Shown: positions 37,121 to 45,615 of the stretch, piece after piece
Layout: every line of letters starts with the position of its first letter
How positions within the stretch are numbered: the stretch's first letter is position 1
Assembly (NCBI GenBank): GCA_965284565.1
Contig: OZ260100.1
Coordinates: 1-64,000, forward strand
Source of the DNA: BRH-c54 sp965284565
GTDB lineage: Bacteria > Bacteroidota > Bacteroidia > Flavobacteriales_E > Vicingaceae
Length of the DNA stretch: 64,000 nucleotides
Direction of reading: 5' to 3'
Notes under the pieces: generated by a model
Seen by the model: only the letters and a program-made list of their open reading frames with translations
What the model was told of the DNA's origin: nothing
The model's database searches: none
Program-made: the position numbers and the translations under genes

Positions 37121-37879
37121 TTATTGTTGGTTAAAAAGTCCCATTATTTCATTATCCCAAAGTTTGGTGATGTAAAATTTAACTTCCTGATCGGCTCCAT
37201 AATTAGACCTGGTTTTTAACTGTAGTGAATAATTGTAAGTGGTACCTGTCCATCTTAACGCCAATTTATTCCACCACCAGCCATAATGTGCTTGTGTGGT
37301 TTTAATTTTATTTCTCGACTTGCCAAATGTGCTCAATGCATGTGCATGCAACAAAGCATACTTTCCTGTTTTTTCTTTGCCTACCTGAGCCATTATTTCA
37401 AAAGCACAACATCCGTTTAGTTCTGTAATTACATCGTGCCAGGCTCCATCTGCAGGGATGGTTGAAATTTTATATGTTCCTACTCTACTATTGGCTCCTA
37501 ATATTCCATTTACCTCAAATGTGGTTTGGGGTTGAGAGGTATTTACACCTATGTTTCCTCCTTTTTCAAAAAACAATCTTGTTTTGGTTTCGGTTGCGGT
37601 AATGGGTTCTGTAATTCCCAAGCCTTGTTGTCCCTCCTGCACCAATTCTATTCCCCACTGAGGCAAATCGTCTTGTATTTTTTCATAAAAACTGACTAAA
37701 CGGTCTGACTCTTCTCCTTCGGGAGAAAGGATTAATCCATCTTTTAAATTTTTAGAAATTCCATCATCTACTTTATTTACCATCGAATCAATAAGACTTC
37801 CGAAATTATTCTCATTCGGTCTGCTTCCATTACTGAAAACGGATTTTAAGCTGTCTCTATTAAGTGGTTTTTCTCCCAT
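37121..37879 (-). CDS. Putative short fibre or receptor-binding protein of the eCIS
   Basis: 252 residues inserted between the two large baseplate genes. The N-terminal 60 residues look like a baseplate-binding segment. Then comes a fibre motif NIGVNTSQPQTTFEVNG also seen in the surface proteins at 15640 and 51685, followed by an aromatic-rich domain (HYGWWWNKLALRWTGT, YNYSLQLKTRSN). No signal peptide is present, as expected for a part of a cytoplasmically assembled particle. It is a good candidate for target recognition. It is much shorter than Afp13/Pvc13-type tail fibres, which are not found here. Confidence 0.6.
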   Translation of the reverse strand: MGEKPLNRDSLKSVFSNGSRPNENNFGSLIDSMVNKVDDGISKNLKDGLILSPEGEESDRLVSFYEKIQDDLPQWGIELVQEGQQGLGITEPITATETKTRLFFEKGGNIGVNTSQPQTTFEVNGILGANSRVGTYKISTIPADGAWHDVITELNGCCAFEIMAQVGKEKTGKYALLHAHALSTFGKSRNKIKTTQAHYGWWWNKLALRWTGTTYNYSLQLKTRSNYGADQEVKFYITKLWDNEIMGLFNQQ

Positions 37880-37887
37880 GTTTTCAA

Positions 37888-40800
37888 TTATTTATTTTTA
37901 AATACTAAAATTGCATCATTACTAATCTCTGTCTCCTTGTCTTCTGGATGAGTAGATTTTATTAATGATTGAATTACAGTGGCATTATCGTTATCATTAT
38001 CTCCCAAAATAAGGTCCAATCCTATTTCCATATTACCAACTCCTACTTCTAACAAATCGTAGTTTTGATTTTTATTTATTACACTTACAATGTGATGTTC
38101 TTTTACGGGTGATAATATGGACCATGGTTTGGTTGTTTTAATTTCTTCTCCATTTTTATACACTCCCAAAGAGTAATTATTAATGCCTTCTCTTACAATA
38201 TGTTCTATGGTTAGTTTTTTCATGTTTTGAACGTAGGGAAGGTTTTCTAAAAAACTGACCAACATGGTTGGCACTACACTCCCTCCTATTCCTCCCAATC
38301 CATTATCAATACTAGATATAGGGGACAAAAAATCTGAAATATTTTCGTTTAACAGGTTCAGGTAATAACCACCATTATCTTCTGGTTTAAATTCTACTAC
38401 ACAATTAGCCAATAAATATTCTACTGTAGGATTCACTACTTCAATATCAACAAAGGGTGTAGATAGTTTTTTTACGAAAGTTTTCATTTGTTGAAGCCGA
38501 TCTCCATCAAAGTAATGGCGTTCATCATTGGTCCAATTTGCACTTAATACAATTACTTTTACTTTACCAGGCAAAGCGTTAAAGGTTTCATCCAAATTGG
38601 TACATTTTACTACTTTTACATCGTTAAAATTGCTGAGAATCAAGTGTTCATAATCCCATATCGATAATGCTCTTCCTTTGTGTCTTAATCTTTCGCTTAT
38701 TCCTGTATAAAATTGATCTTCTGCTTCTTGCAATCCCCCTCCTGATGAACTTACGGGTTGTTTTACTTTTTTAATGTCGGGAAATTTTTCGACCAATTTT
38801 GTAATACTTTCTGCTGGTACTTCTTTTCCCATTACCAACCCATCATTACTTACACAAGTTGCTTCTACAGCGTTTAAATAAATGCCTTTTATTTTAGGAT
38901 AGTAGGCGGTGTTTTTAGGCGTAGATATTCGTATCCAATACAGGTGTTGATTTCCTTTTTCTCCAATGCCTTCTACTTTTGGCAACAGAAATTCTATAAT
39001 GCCTGATTTTATAAACCCATTGGTCTTGTCTAAAATAATATTGCCTTCTTCAAACTTTACCCATCTGTTTACCTGAAAATACTCCCAGGTCAATGCATCT
39101 TTATCAATATTTATTCCTGTACTGGATTGTAAAAAATGAAAAAAGATAGCTACTGTGGTATTGCTTTTCACTCCTTTTAAACCTATAAATAAATATCCTT
39201 CTTGCTCGTAATCGCACACCAAAGTATGCTCACTTACATTCTGATTGTTAATGATCTCTTCTATGCCAAATGGTGTAATGTGCATAAACTCTGGTGCGGC
39301 TTCTAACGAAATGGTTGTTTTTGATAATTCTTCATTAAAAACTAAAGTGTCAGATGCTTTATAATCAACCGACAGATCTTTTATTTTTGGAATAAATGGT
39401 TTGTTAGGATAAGGAAGTTGAGTTTTATTTTTAGCATTATAAGTGGCTACTTCTATATATTCTTTCTGATACAATTCACTTCCAAAACCAAAATTAGGGG
39501 TTGTTAACGTGAGTTTAATAAATCCACTTTGAGAGGTCACTTCGTATTTTAATGGATCTTGTAAATTAAAATCCTGAGTGGTTCCCAAATCACTAAACTG
39601 AGTTAATTCAATGTCAGTTGAAGTATTTAATTGAACGCTTTGATAACCTTCTGGTGTAATACTGTTGTGGGTGGCAAATAAATTAAACGTAGGTGCAAAT
39701 TTAAGGTCGGTAGGTAACCAATAATTATTGGAAAGTGCTGTTAGTTGAACATTGAATGAATCATTGGTAATCTCTTCTGGATAGGCATCATAATAGGTAT
39801 CAAATCCTCCAAAATCATTAGGAACGGAATCCCAATCTAAATGGATAGACATTGCTGTTAGTTGTTTTTTGAAAAATTCGCTTTTACCAATCATTAAAAA
39901 AGAACCTAGGGTTGGAACAGGTCCAAATAAATCAAATGCCTTTCCTAAAGTCATTTTACCAATATTGTTATACAGTGAAAGGTTTCGTATCCGCTGAACA
40001 TCTACATCAATATCAATGGTATTAATGGCTAATCCTTTCCAAAAAGAATAAAGATAAACGGGTGCAAATTCGTTGAGTTCTACTTTTATGGAAGGCCATT
40101 TTAATGGTTGTTCTATTTCAGTACTTGGCTCTACGGCAGGATCAAAATTCTCCAGTACCAACTGAATGGTAAAATAATTAGCTGCTTCATTATATTCAAT
40201 GGCATACTCATTAAAATTAACCCATCCTTTTTTAGTGGTATATGAAATTTTAAGGCTTTGATCAAAAACAGCTGAAAAAACGGTGTCCATTCCAATTTTT
40301 CTATTGGTTTTGATCTGATTTAAGAGGTTCCAAAATGTATTTTGAGCTGAAACAGGTTCCATATTTACCTGAATATCTATTGTTCTTTTTCCTTCACTTA
40401 AAAAAAGTACGGAAGAGCCTATTATAAATCCTAAGTTGGCTACTTTCCCTTCATTAATTTGGGTATTTTGAAGTGTTTGTTTATTGGCTCCAAATACAAA
40501 CCATTCATCCTGCGGAGCAACTTCTTTGCCCTTAATAATTAAATCATTTTTGGATATGGATGAAACTAAGGGTTGGTCTGTCCCTACCCGAATATAAGGG
40601 TTGGAATTAAATGTTAATGTTTGCAGTTCTACCAACTCCATTTGGTAAGCCACAATGGGTTTTTCTGTTTGAAAAAGCACATCGGTTTTACTGCCAAATA
40701 ATTTTCCGGCTGTAAGTTGAGCACCTTTTTCTATTAATGAATATTGAACTCCGGGTAATAAATCAAAACTAACAGTGGTTTTAGTAGGTAAACCTTTACT

Positions 40801-41568
40801 TTTTTTCTGTTGAAGAATATCTTGGTAATAAAAATCTAAATGCCTTTTTGAGAGCGAATTTATATCACCTTGTACTCGCTTTAATAGTAATGAAAATGCA
40901 ATATACATTGCATTGTTGGGCATGTGGTTATTGGCTGTTAAAATATTTTGTTCTAAATAATCTTTGGTAAAGTTTTGAATGTGCATAACTACCTTTTGGA
41001 AGGTATGGATCATTTTATCCAAATCAACATCTCCCGTAGGTTTTGGTGGTGGAGGCATTGATTTTAACAAATGTACCTTTGGAGTCGATTCGGTTTTTTG
41101 TTGTTCTTTAATTAACTTTTGTTGAAATAATAACAGGTTATTTTTGGGGTTATCTAATACATCGGATAATACATTCTTTATCTTGTTTGCTAATCGATGT
41201 TCTCCTTGGTTAAGAAGATTTTTATACCATTCGTTAATCTTATCATACCAACTCAATAAATTAGTTGCTACCTCTAAATTATCAACGCTACAAACCTTGG
41301 TCTCATTTACACTCTGAGCCATTTGGTTTAAATCGGTTAATGGTTGATTAATTATTACCACCATATAAATAATAGAATCTCCTTCTATCATAGCTACCCA
41401 GTCTCTACTCGGCTGATTATGGAGATCGTAATAATTAATTTTTTGCAAATAAGAAGATATGTAACCCATTATGTCCCAAAATGATCGTTGATCAATTTGA
41501 AAGGAATTGTCTAAAAGATCTTGGTTTAATCTTTTATTTCTAATGGTTCCATTTCTTCTTTCTATCAT
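37888..41568 (-). CDS. Baseplate wedge protein (Pvc11/Afp11-like, gp6/J-like)
   Basis: 1226 residues directly after the gp25-like gene (4-bp overlap), the conserved position of Pvc11. The middle contains beta-rich repeats, and the last third has RLRHKGRALSIWDYEHLIL with following DVKVVKC, which is characteristic of J-like baseplate proteins. It should form the triangular wedge core with gp25 and the 972-residue protein. No catalytic motif is visible. Confidence 0.85.
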   Translation of the reverse strand: MIERRNGTIRNKRLNQDLLDNSFQIDQRSFWDIMGYISSYLQKINYYDLHNQPSRDWVAMIEGDSIIYMVVIINQPLTDLNQMAQSVNETKVCSVDNLEVATNLLSWYDKINEWYKNLLNQGEHRLANKIKNVLSDVLDNPKNNLLLFQQKLIKEQQKTESTPKVHLLKSMPPPPKPTGDVDLDKMIHTFQKVVMHIQNFTKDYLEQNILTANNHMPNNAMYIAFSLLLKRVQGDINSLSKRHLDFYYQDILQQKKSKGLPTKTTVSFDLLPGVQYSLIEKGAQLTAGKLFGSKTDVLFQTEKPIVAYQMELVELQTLTFNSNPYIRVGTDQPLVSSISKNDLIIKGKEVAPQDEWFVFGANKQTLQNTQINEGKVANLGFIIGSSVLFLSEGKRTIDIQVNMEPVSAQNTFWNLLNQIKTNRKIGMDTVFSAVFDQSLKISYTTKKGWVNFNEYAIEYNEAANYFTIQLVLENFDPAVEPSTEIEQPLKWPSIKVELNEFAPVYLYSFWKGLAINTIDIDVDVQRIRNLSLYNNIGKMTLGKAFDLFGPVPTLGSFLMIGKSEFFKKQLTAMSIHLDWDSVPNDFGGFDTYYDAYPEEITNDSFNVQLTALSNNYWLPTDLKFAPTFNLFATHNSITPEGYQSVQLNTSTDIELTQFSDLGTTQDFNLQDPLKYEVTSQSGFIKLTLTTPNFGFGSELYQKEYIEVATYNAKNKTQLPYPNKPFIPKIKDLSVDYKASDTLVFNEELSKTTISLEAAPEFMHITPFGIEEIINNQNVSEHTLVCDYEQEGYLFIGLKGVKSNTTVAIFFHFLQSSTGINIDKDALTWEYFQVNRWVKFEEGNIILDKTNGFIKSGIIEFLLPKVEGIGEKGNQHLYWIRISTPKNTAYYPKIKGIYLNAVEATCVSNDGLVMGKEVPAESITKLVEKFPDIKKVKQPVSSSGGGLQEAEDQFYTGISERLRHKGRALSIWDYEHLILSNFNDVKVVKCTNLDETFNALPGKVKVIVLSANWTNDERHYFDGDRLQQMKTFVKKLSTPFVDIEVVNPTVEYLLANCVVEFKPEDNGGYYLNLLNENISDFLSPISSIDNGLGGIGGSVVPTMLVSFLENLPYVQNMKKLTIEHIVREGINNYSLGVYKNGEEIKTTKPWSILSPVKEHHIVSVINKNQNYDLLEVGVGNMEIGLDLILGDNDNDNATVIQSLIKSTHPEDKETEISNDAILVFKNK

Positions 41569-42038
41569 AGTAACTCTTGTTCTGATGCTACCACACTTTG
41601 TGTAACTTGTTTATGATACAATTGTGGTATTCCTGTTCCTTCTACTTTATAGTAAGGAAATACCAGGTTAAATCGAGTATTGGTCGTTTCTATCGTATAA
41701 TCCAGTTTAATTCGAATAATGCCATCCTGATAACTAGAATGATCAATTATGACTTCATGTAATTCTATTCTAGGTTCATAATTAAGAATGGCTGACCGAA
41801 TCATTTCTTGCAAAAGATGCATTTTGGAATCGTTAATTGATTCAAATAAAAACGATTGTAAATCACAACCGTATTCGGGTAACATAATTCTTTCGCCTTT
41901 GGTAGTATTCAACAATATTTCTAATGATTGTTTAATGTCCTGTTCTTTTTCTACCATCTCCACACCAACAATTCCGTTGTTATGAAATGTGGGTGGAAAG
42001 CTCCATCCTTTTCCTAAAAATGAATTATTTTTTGCCAT
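41565..42038 (-). CDS. gp25-like baseplate protein (Pvc9/Afp9)
   Basis: 157 residues. The core matches the GPW/gp25 family: KQSLEILLNTTKGERIMLPE, then YGCDLQSFLFE and IRSAILNYEPRI. In T4 and related systems gp25 contacts the first sheath ring and starts sheath assembly. It is 2 bp after the spike gene and overlaps the Pvc11-like gene by 4 bp. Confidence 0.9.
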   Translation of the reverse strand: MAKNNSFLGKGWSFPPTFHNNGIVGVEMVEKEQDIKQSLEILLNTTKGERIMLPEYGCDLQSFLFESINDSKMHLLQEMIRSAILNYEPRIELHEVIIDHSSYQDGIIRIKLDYTIETTNTRFNLVFPYYKVEGTGIPQLYHKQVTQSVVASEQELL

Positions 42039-42040
42039 AA

Positions 42041-43786
42041 TTAATTTATTGCTACTGTTGATCCTTTTATTGCAGTAGATCCATCAGCACTTACTGAAAT
42101 GGAGGCTCCCTGAACGTCTACTTCTTGGGCTGCTTTTAATGTAAGTTTAGATTTACTGTTTATTGTTATTCCGCTGCTGGTCATCTCTATTGTATTGTTG
42201 CTTTTATCTGTGAGTGTAATTCCAGCATCTTTCATTTCTATTTTATTCTTATTCTGGTCGGTTACTGTAATTCCTTTATCCTTATCGCTAAATACCATGG
42301 TATTTCCTCCGGGAGTAAGAATTGTAACCACTTTGTTTTCATCGTCAAATTTTAATTGGAGTTTACTCGATGTTATCAATGTTTTAATGGTGTTCTTCTC
42401 ATCAGGTGTTTCCGGGGCCGGAATTTTACTACTAAAAACACTTCCTAAAATAATGGGGTAGGATGGATTATCATCCATAAAACCTAAGATGACTTCATCA
42501 TCTACCTCTGGCATAAAATAAGCTCCAAAAGTATTGCCCGCATAAAAGGTTGACAATCTTGCCCAAATAGGGTCACTATCATCTCCTAAAATTGGCAGTT
42601 GCACCTGAACTCTAAACTCATTGTTTGGATCGGCATTTATTTTTTTTACAATTCCAGTTTGTAAGCCATGCACAGGTGGACTCACTCCTTCTGATCCGGG
42701 ATTTAATAATTCGTTCTTTTCTGCAAATGATTCGGAAGACATTCCTATTTCTGCGGTAGTTGTCCATCCACCACCACTAATGCTATGGGTAATTCCTGAA
42801 ATATAGGAATCGCCATTAAATCGATCACTTAATCCCAACAGTTTAATCAATGAATTAACTTTTGCTTTGGGTGAACCATGAAAGGTAACAGTTCCTGTAA
42901 ATTGAGATAGACGTAATCGTTGTAATGTAGCATCTGCCCAGGCTTGTAATTCATCCTGAGGTAAGGGTGCTGATTTAGTGAGCTTTAAAGGGTTTGCCGA
43001 TAATACGGAAGATAAGGTAGATCCTGTAAGGTCACCTTCTTTATTTACTGTTGGATCTTTAGCTGTTGCCGTTATCATTTTTTGAGTTGCCGGATCAAAT
43101 GCACTACATTCTACGCCAGAATATTGTTCTGTTGCATTTATTTCAGAATCAAACTCAATCATATCATATCCAAACTGAATCTGTAGTTCGGGGGTAGCTG
43201 AAACATCAGGAACAGCCACTGTAACTTTACCGGCATCGGTTGTCACTATCATTCCGTTTTTTTCTGCCAGCATATTAATAAAATCCCAATCTGATATTTT
43301 AGGTTTAACTATTTCTTCGTTCACCAAAGTGGTAGCTGTAACATCAGCTGTTAAACCAGAAACATTTCCAATAATTTCTTGAATAATTTCACTGTCTTTT
43401 TTCTTTAAATAAGTTGCTTTTTCTTTGTTCATTGTTAGCACTTCTGCCTTGTCTTTACAACTAATTTTCAAGCTAGAAACACTTCCTTCACTTACCGTAA
43501 TACTTTCTTTGGTCACTACTCCTTTAAAAATGCTATCATTTTTAGATTGATAGCCCAATTTAATTTCTATTTCGGTACCCGGTTTAAAGGTGTCTGAGTC
43601 TGTTACCTCAAATGTTTGGCTCGCACTGCTTCCGTCTCTTACTGTAATTTCTGCACTGGATAATTTACTAATCCCCATCGTTATATTCATTGACATTATC
43701 TCATAGGTAGAAGGTATTTCACTTCCAGCAGAAAGAATACTGAAAGAGAAAACATTGGTTTCTTCTATTAATGGAGATATTGGCAT
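42041..43786 (-). CDS. VgrG-like spike (Pvc8/Afp8)
   Basis: 581 residues. The first 330 or so residues form the gp27-like base. About residues 370-455 are a gp5-type OB fold (TGIVKKINADPNNEFRVQVQ, then FGAYFMPEVDDEVILGF). The C-terminus (from about 475) is a repeat-rich beta prism (GITVTDQNKNKIEM, GITLTDKSNNTIEM). It forms the trimeric spike under the tube and carries the PAAR-like tip. No lysozyme domain or toxin extension is present. Confidence 0.9.
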   Translation of the reverse strand: MPISPLIEETNVFSFSILSAGSEIPSTYEIMSMNITMGISKLSSAEITVRDGSSASQTFEVTDSDTFKPGTEIEIKLGYQSKNDSIFKGVVTKESITVSEGSVSSLKISCKDKAEVLTMNKEKATYLKKKDSEIIQEIIGNVSGLTADVTATTLVNEEIVKPKISDWDFINMLAEKNGMIVTTDAGKVTVAVPDVSATPELQIQFGYDMIEFDSEINATEQYSGVECSAFDPATQKMITATAKDPTVNKEGDLTGSTLSSVLSANPLKLTKSAPLPQDELQAWADATLQRLRLSQFTGTVTFHGSPKAKVNSLIKLLGLSDRFNGDSYISGITHSISGGGWTTTAEIGMSSESFAEKNELLNPGSEGVSPPVHGLQTGIVKKINADPNNEFRVQVQLPILGDDSDPIWARLSTFYAGNTFGAYFMPEVDDEVILGFMDDNPSYPIILGSVFSSKIPAPETPDEKNTIKTLITSSKLQLKFDDENKVVTILTPGGNTMVFSDKDKGITVTDQNKNKIEMKDAGITLTDKSNNTIEMTSSGITINSKSKLTLKAAQEVDVQGASISVSADGSTAIKGSTVAIN

Positions 43787-43790
43787 ATTT

Positions 43791-44462
43791 TTATTTTATG
43801 GGTGGTAAATACAATTTTGTACCCGGTACTAATTTTCTAAAATTGACCAAGTTATTATATCTGGCTACTTCCATATAATAACTGGGGTCGCCATATACTC
43901 TGTTACAAATTAAAGGCAAGGTATCTCCTTGTTTTATTTCTATTAAATGGGTTAAATCCGGAGATTTATTATTGGCTTCTTTGGCGATTGTTGCTGCATC
44001 TATTGCTTTTATAAAAGAGCAGGAAGCTTTTGCTCTTAATGGGATTCCGTTTTTTTGAAATAAGGTGTATTCCACTTTTAAGGAGGATAATTTACATTTA
44101 AAAACCAACGAACCCCAATTGATAATCAAATAATTAGGTTCGTGAATGTCTCCATTATATTCAAAACATACTTTTTTGAAAAGGGTTATTTGTATGCCTA
44201 TGGGTATTTTGTTTACCGGCATTAAGGTAGGTGCTTCTATTGCTCCTGTGGCATCGAAATAAATATCAAAAGAAATGGTTTCCGGGGGCATTCCTTTAAA
44301 CATTAAAGGGGTTCCGGGTGCTCCAATGGGCACATCTTCGTTATAATTAACTTTGTGTTCATGGGTATAAGATGCCGGATTAATGACTACTACAGTCGCT
44401 AATTTAGGAGGCAAAGAATATTTGTTATCCTTAAACGCAGCTATTTTTAATCTGTCATGCAT
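43791..44462 (-). CDS. LysM-containing hub/tube-end protein (Pvc7/Afp7-like)
   Basis: 223 residues. The N-terminal domain is that of CIS tube-linked hub proteins (PKLATVVVINPASYTHEH at the start). The last 50 residues are a LysM-type module (IKQGDTLPLICNRVYGDPS, then LVPGTKLYLPP) as in T4 gp53-like proteins. It should join the tube initiator to the spike. The 3-bp and 4-bp gaps to its neighbours place it firmly in the operon. Confidence 0.85.
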   Translation of the reverse strand: MHDRLKIAAFKDNKYSLPPKLATVVVINPASYTHEHKVNYNEDVPIGAPGTPLMFKGMPPETISFDIYFDATGAIEAPTLMPVNKIPIGIQITLFKKVCFEYNGDIHEPNYLIINWGSLVFKCKLSSLKVEYTLFQKNGIPLRAKASCSFIKAIDAATIAKEANNKSPDLTHLIEIKQGDTLPLICNRVYGDPSYYMEVARYNNLVNFRKLVPGTKLYLPPIK

Positions 44463-44465
44463 CTA

Positions 44466-44624
44466 TTACCTTTCTTTTTTTCTGTTTAGTTCTCTCTTAA
44501 TTTCTTTTTTACATTCTTTTAAAATCGATTGTTTTATTTTTTCTATGTCCAAGCGTTCATTGGTTCCTTGTACTGATTCTTCAATTTTAACTTTAATCAC
44601 TAATTCTCGAATTTCTATTGCCAT
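44466..44624 (-). CDS. Small DUF5908 protein (Pvc6/Afp6-like position)
   Basis: 52 residues from the ATG at 44624, beginning MAIEIRELVIKVKIEE, the hallmark of DUF5908. An upstream ATG at 44672 would overlap the tube gene by 35 bp and add an unconserved extension, so I reject it. The C-terminus is a highly basic helix (KECKKEIKRELNRKK). The family is found between tube and hub genes in eCIS clusters; its exact role is unknown. Confidence 0.75.
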   Translation of the reverse strand: MAIEIRELVIKVKIEESVQGTNERLDIEKIKQSILKECKKEIKRELNRKKER

Positions 44625-44637
44625 ATCATTTGGTGGA

Positions 44638-45102
44638 TTAAAGAATTTTAAAATAGCTATAGGCAAACTCAAGGGTTTCTATGGCTATCTCATTGTTCAT
44701 TGAATTAAAATCTGAAATAGACCATTTTACAGGCCAGGCATTTACAAAACTCCATGATTTTAAAGGGGTTCCTTGCTCATTTAGTAATTTAACCACAATG
44801 TTTTTTGTGGTAATGGTTTCTGTTAATGAAACAGGTCCTAATGAAATCCCTCCTATAGGGTCTAAACACCATTTAGCCACTGCAGAGTCTTTAGCTACCA
44901 ATCCTCTTTTCAACACCAGGTTGGTATATTTTACAGCAGTGGGAACCCGATGAATATATGGATTCCCACCTTCTGTAATTTCTTCTATCCCTCTTTCCAA
45001 TGATATTCCTGATACTTCTTTAAAAGAAGCATCTGCTTTTCCGGTAACACCAGAAAAAGACAACTGGAAATAAAATGCTACTGGTGGATATATTTCACTC
45101 AT
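44638..45102 (-). CDS. Inner tube protein 2, tube initiator (Pvc5/Afp5-like)
   Basis: 154 residues of the T4 gp19-type tube family (FQLSFSGVTGKADASFKEVS at the start, WSFVNAWPVKWS near the end). It diverges from the neighbouring tube protein but keeps the fold pattern. In PVC and Afp the second tube protein forms the first ring on the hub. The gap to the main tube gene is 3 bp. Confidence 0.87.
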   Translation of the reverse strand: MSEIYPPVAFYFQLSFSGVTGKADASFKEVSGISLERGIEEITEGGNPYIHRVPTAVKYTNLVLKRGLVAKDSAVAKWCLDPIGGISLGPVSLTETITTKNIVVKLLNEQGTPLKSWSFVNAWPVKWSISDFNSMNNEIAIETLEFAYSYFKIL

Positions 45103-45105
45103 TTA

Positions 45106-45567
45106 TTAAGCATTTGCAATGGTTAATCCTTCATGAGCTAATTCTAATGTTTCCACTGCTACTTCATTCGCATCTGATTTCATATCAGGGCTGGAAATTT
45201 TAGTAGGCCAGGCATTAGTTAAAGTCCAGGTCATCGTAGGACTTCCTTTCTCATCTAATAACTGAATAGTAACTGTTTCCCTTTTAATGGTATTCATTTT
45301 AATGGCATCGTACCATTTAAAGAAATTATTGTCTTTTACAAAAACGCCTTTTTTAAGGGTTACATTTCCTGTTTTAGCGATTCCGGGCATTTTAATAGTA
45401 GAAAATTGTTTACTATCTCCATGTCTGTATTCAATCGCTTGTGTTTCTGTTTCTAATCCAGAAATTTCCTGGAATGAAACTGTGTTGTCTTGTGAGCCTA
45501 ATTTTACTGTAAAGTAAAACTTTGGTAGTGGCCAATTACTACCTTGAGCTGATCCATCATCTGCCAT
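45106..45567 (-). CDS. Main inner tube protein (Pvc1/Afp1, Hcp-like)
   Basis: 153 residues of the gp19/tail-tube family (FYFTVKLGSQDNTVSFQEIS, then TWTLTNAWPTKIS and NEVAVETLELAHEGL). It should polymerise as hexamer rings into the lumen that holds the toxins. It lies 48 bp after the sheath gene, the second-longest gap in the operon. Confidence 0.9.
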   Translation of the reverse strand: MADDGSAQGSNWPLPKFYFTVKLGSQDNTVSFQEISGLETETQAIEYRHGDSKQFSTIKMPGIAKTGNVTLKKGVFVKDNNFFKWYDAIKMNTIKRETVTIQLLDEKGSPTMTWTLTNAWPTKISSPDMKSDANEVAVETLELAHEGLTIANA

Positions 45568-45615
45568 AATATTATAGTTTTAAAATTTATATTATTTAAT
45601 TAATTATTAATTTGA

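Noticed and set aside
44625..44672. Longer start for the DUF5908 gene
   Set aside because: It overlaps the tube gene and adds residues before the family's usual MAIEIREL start.
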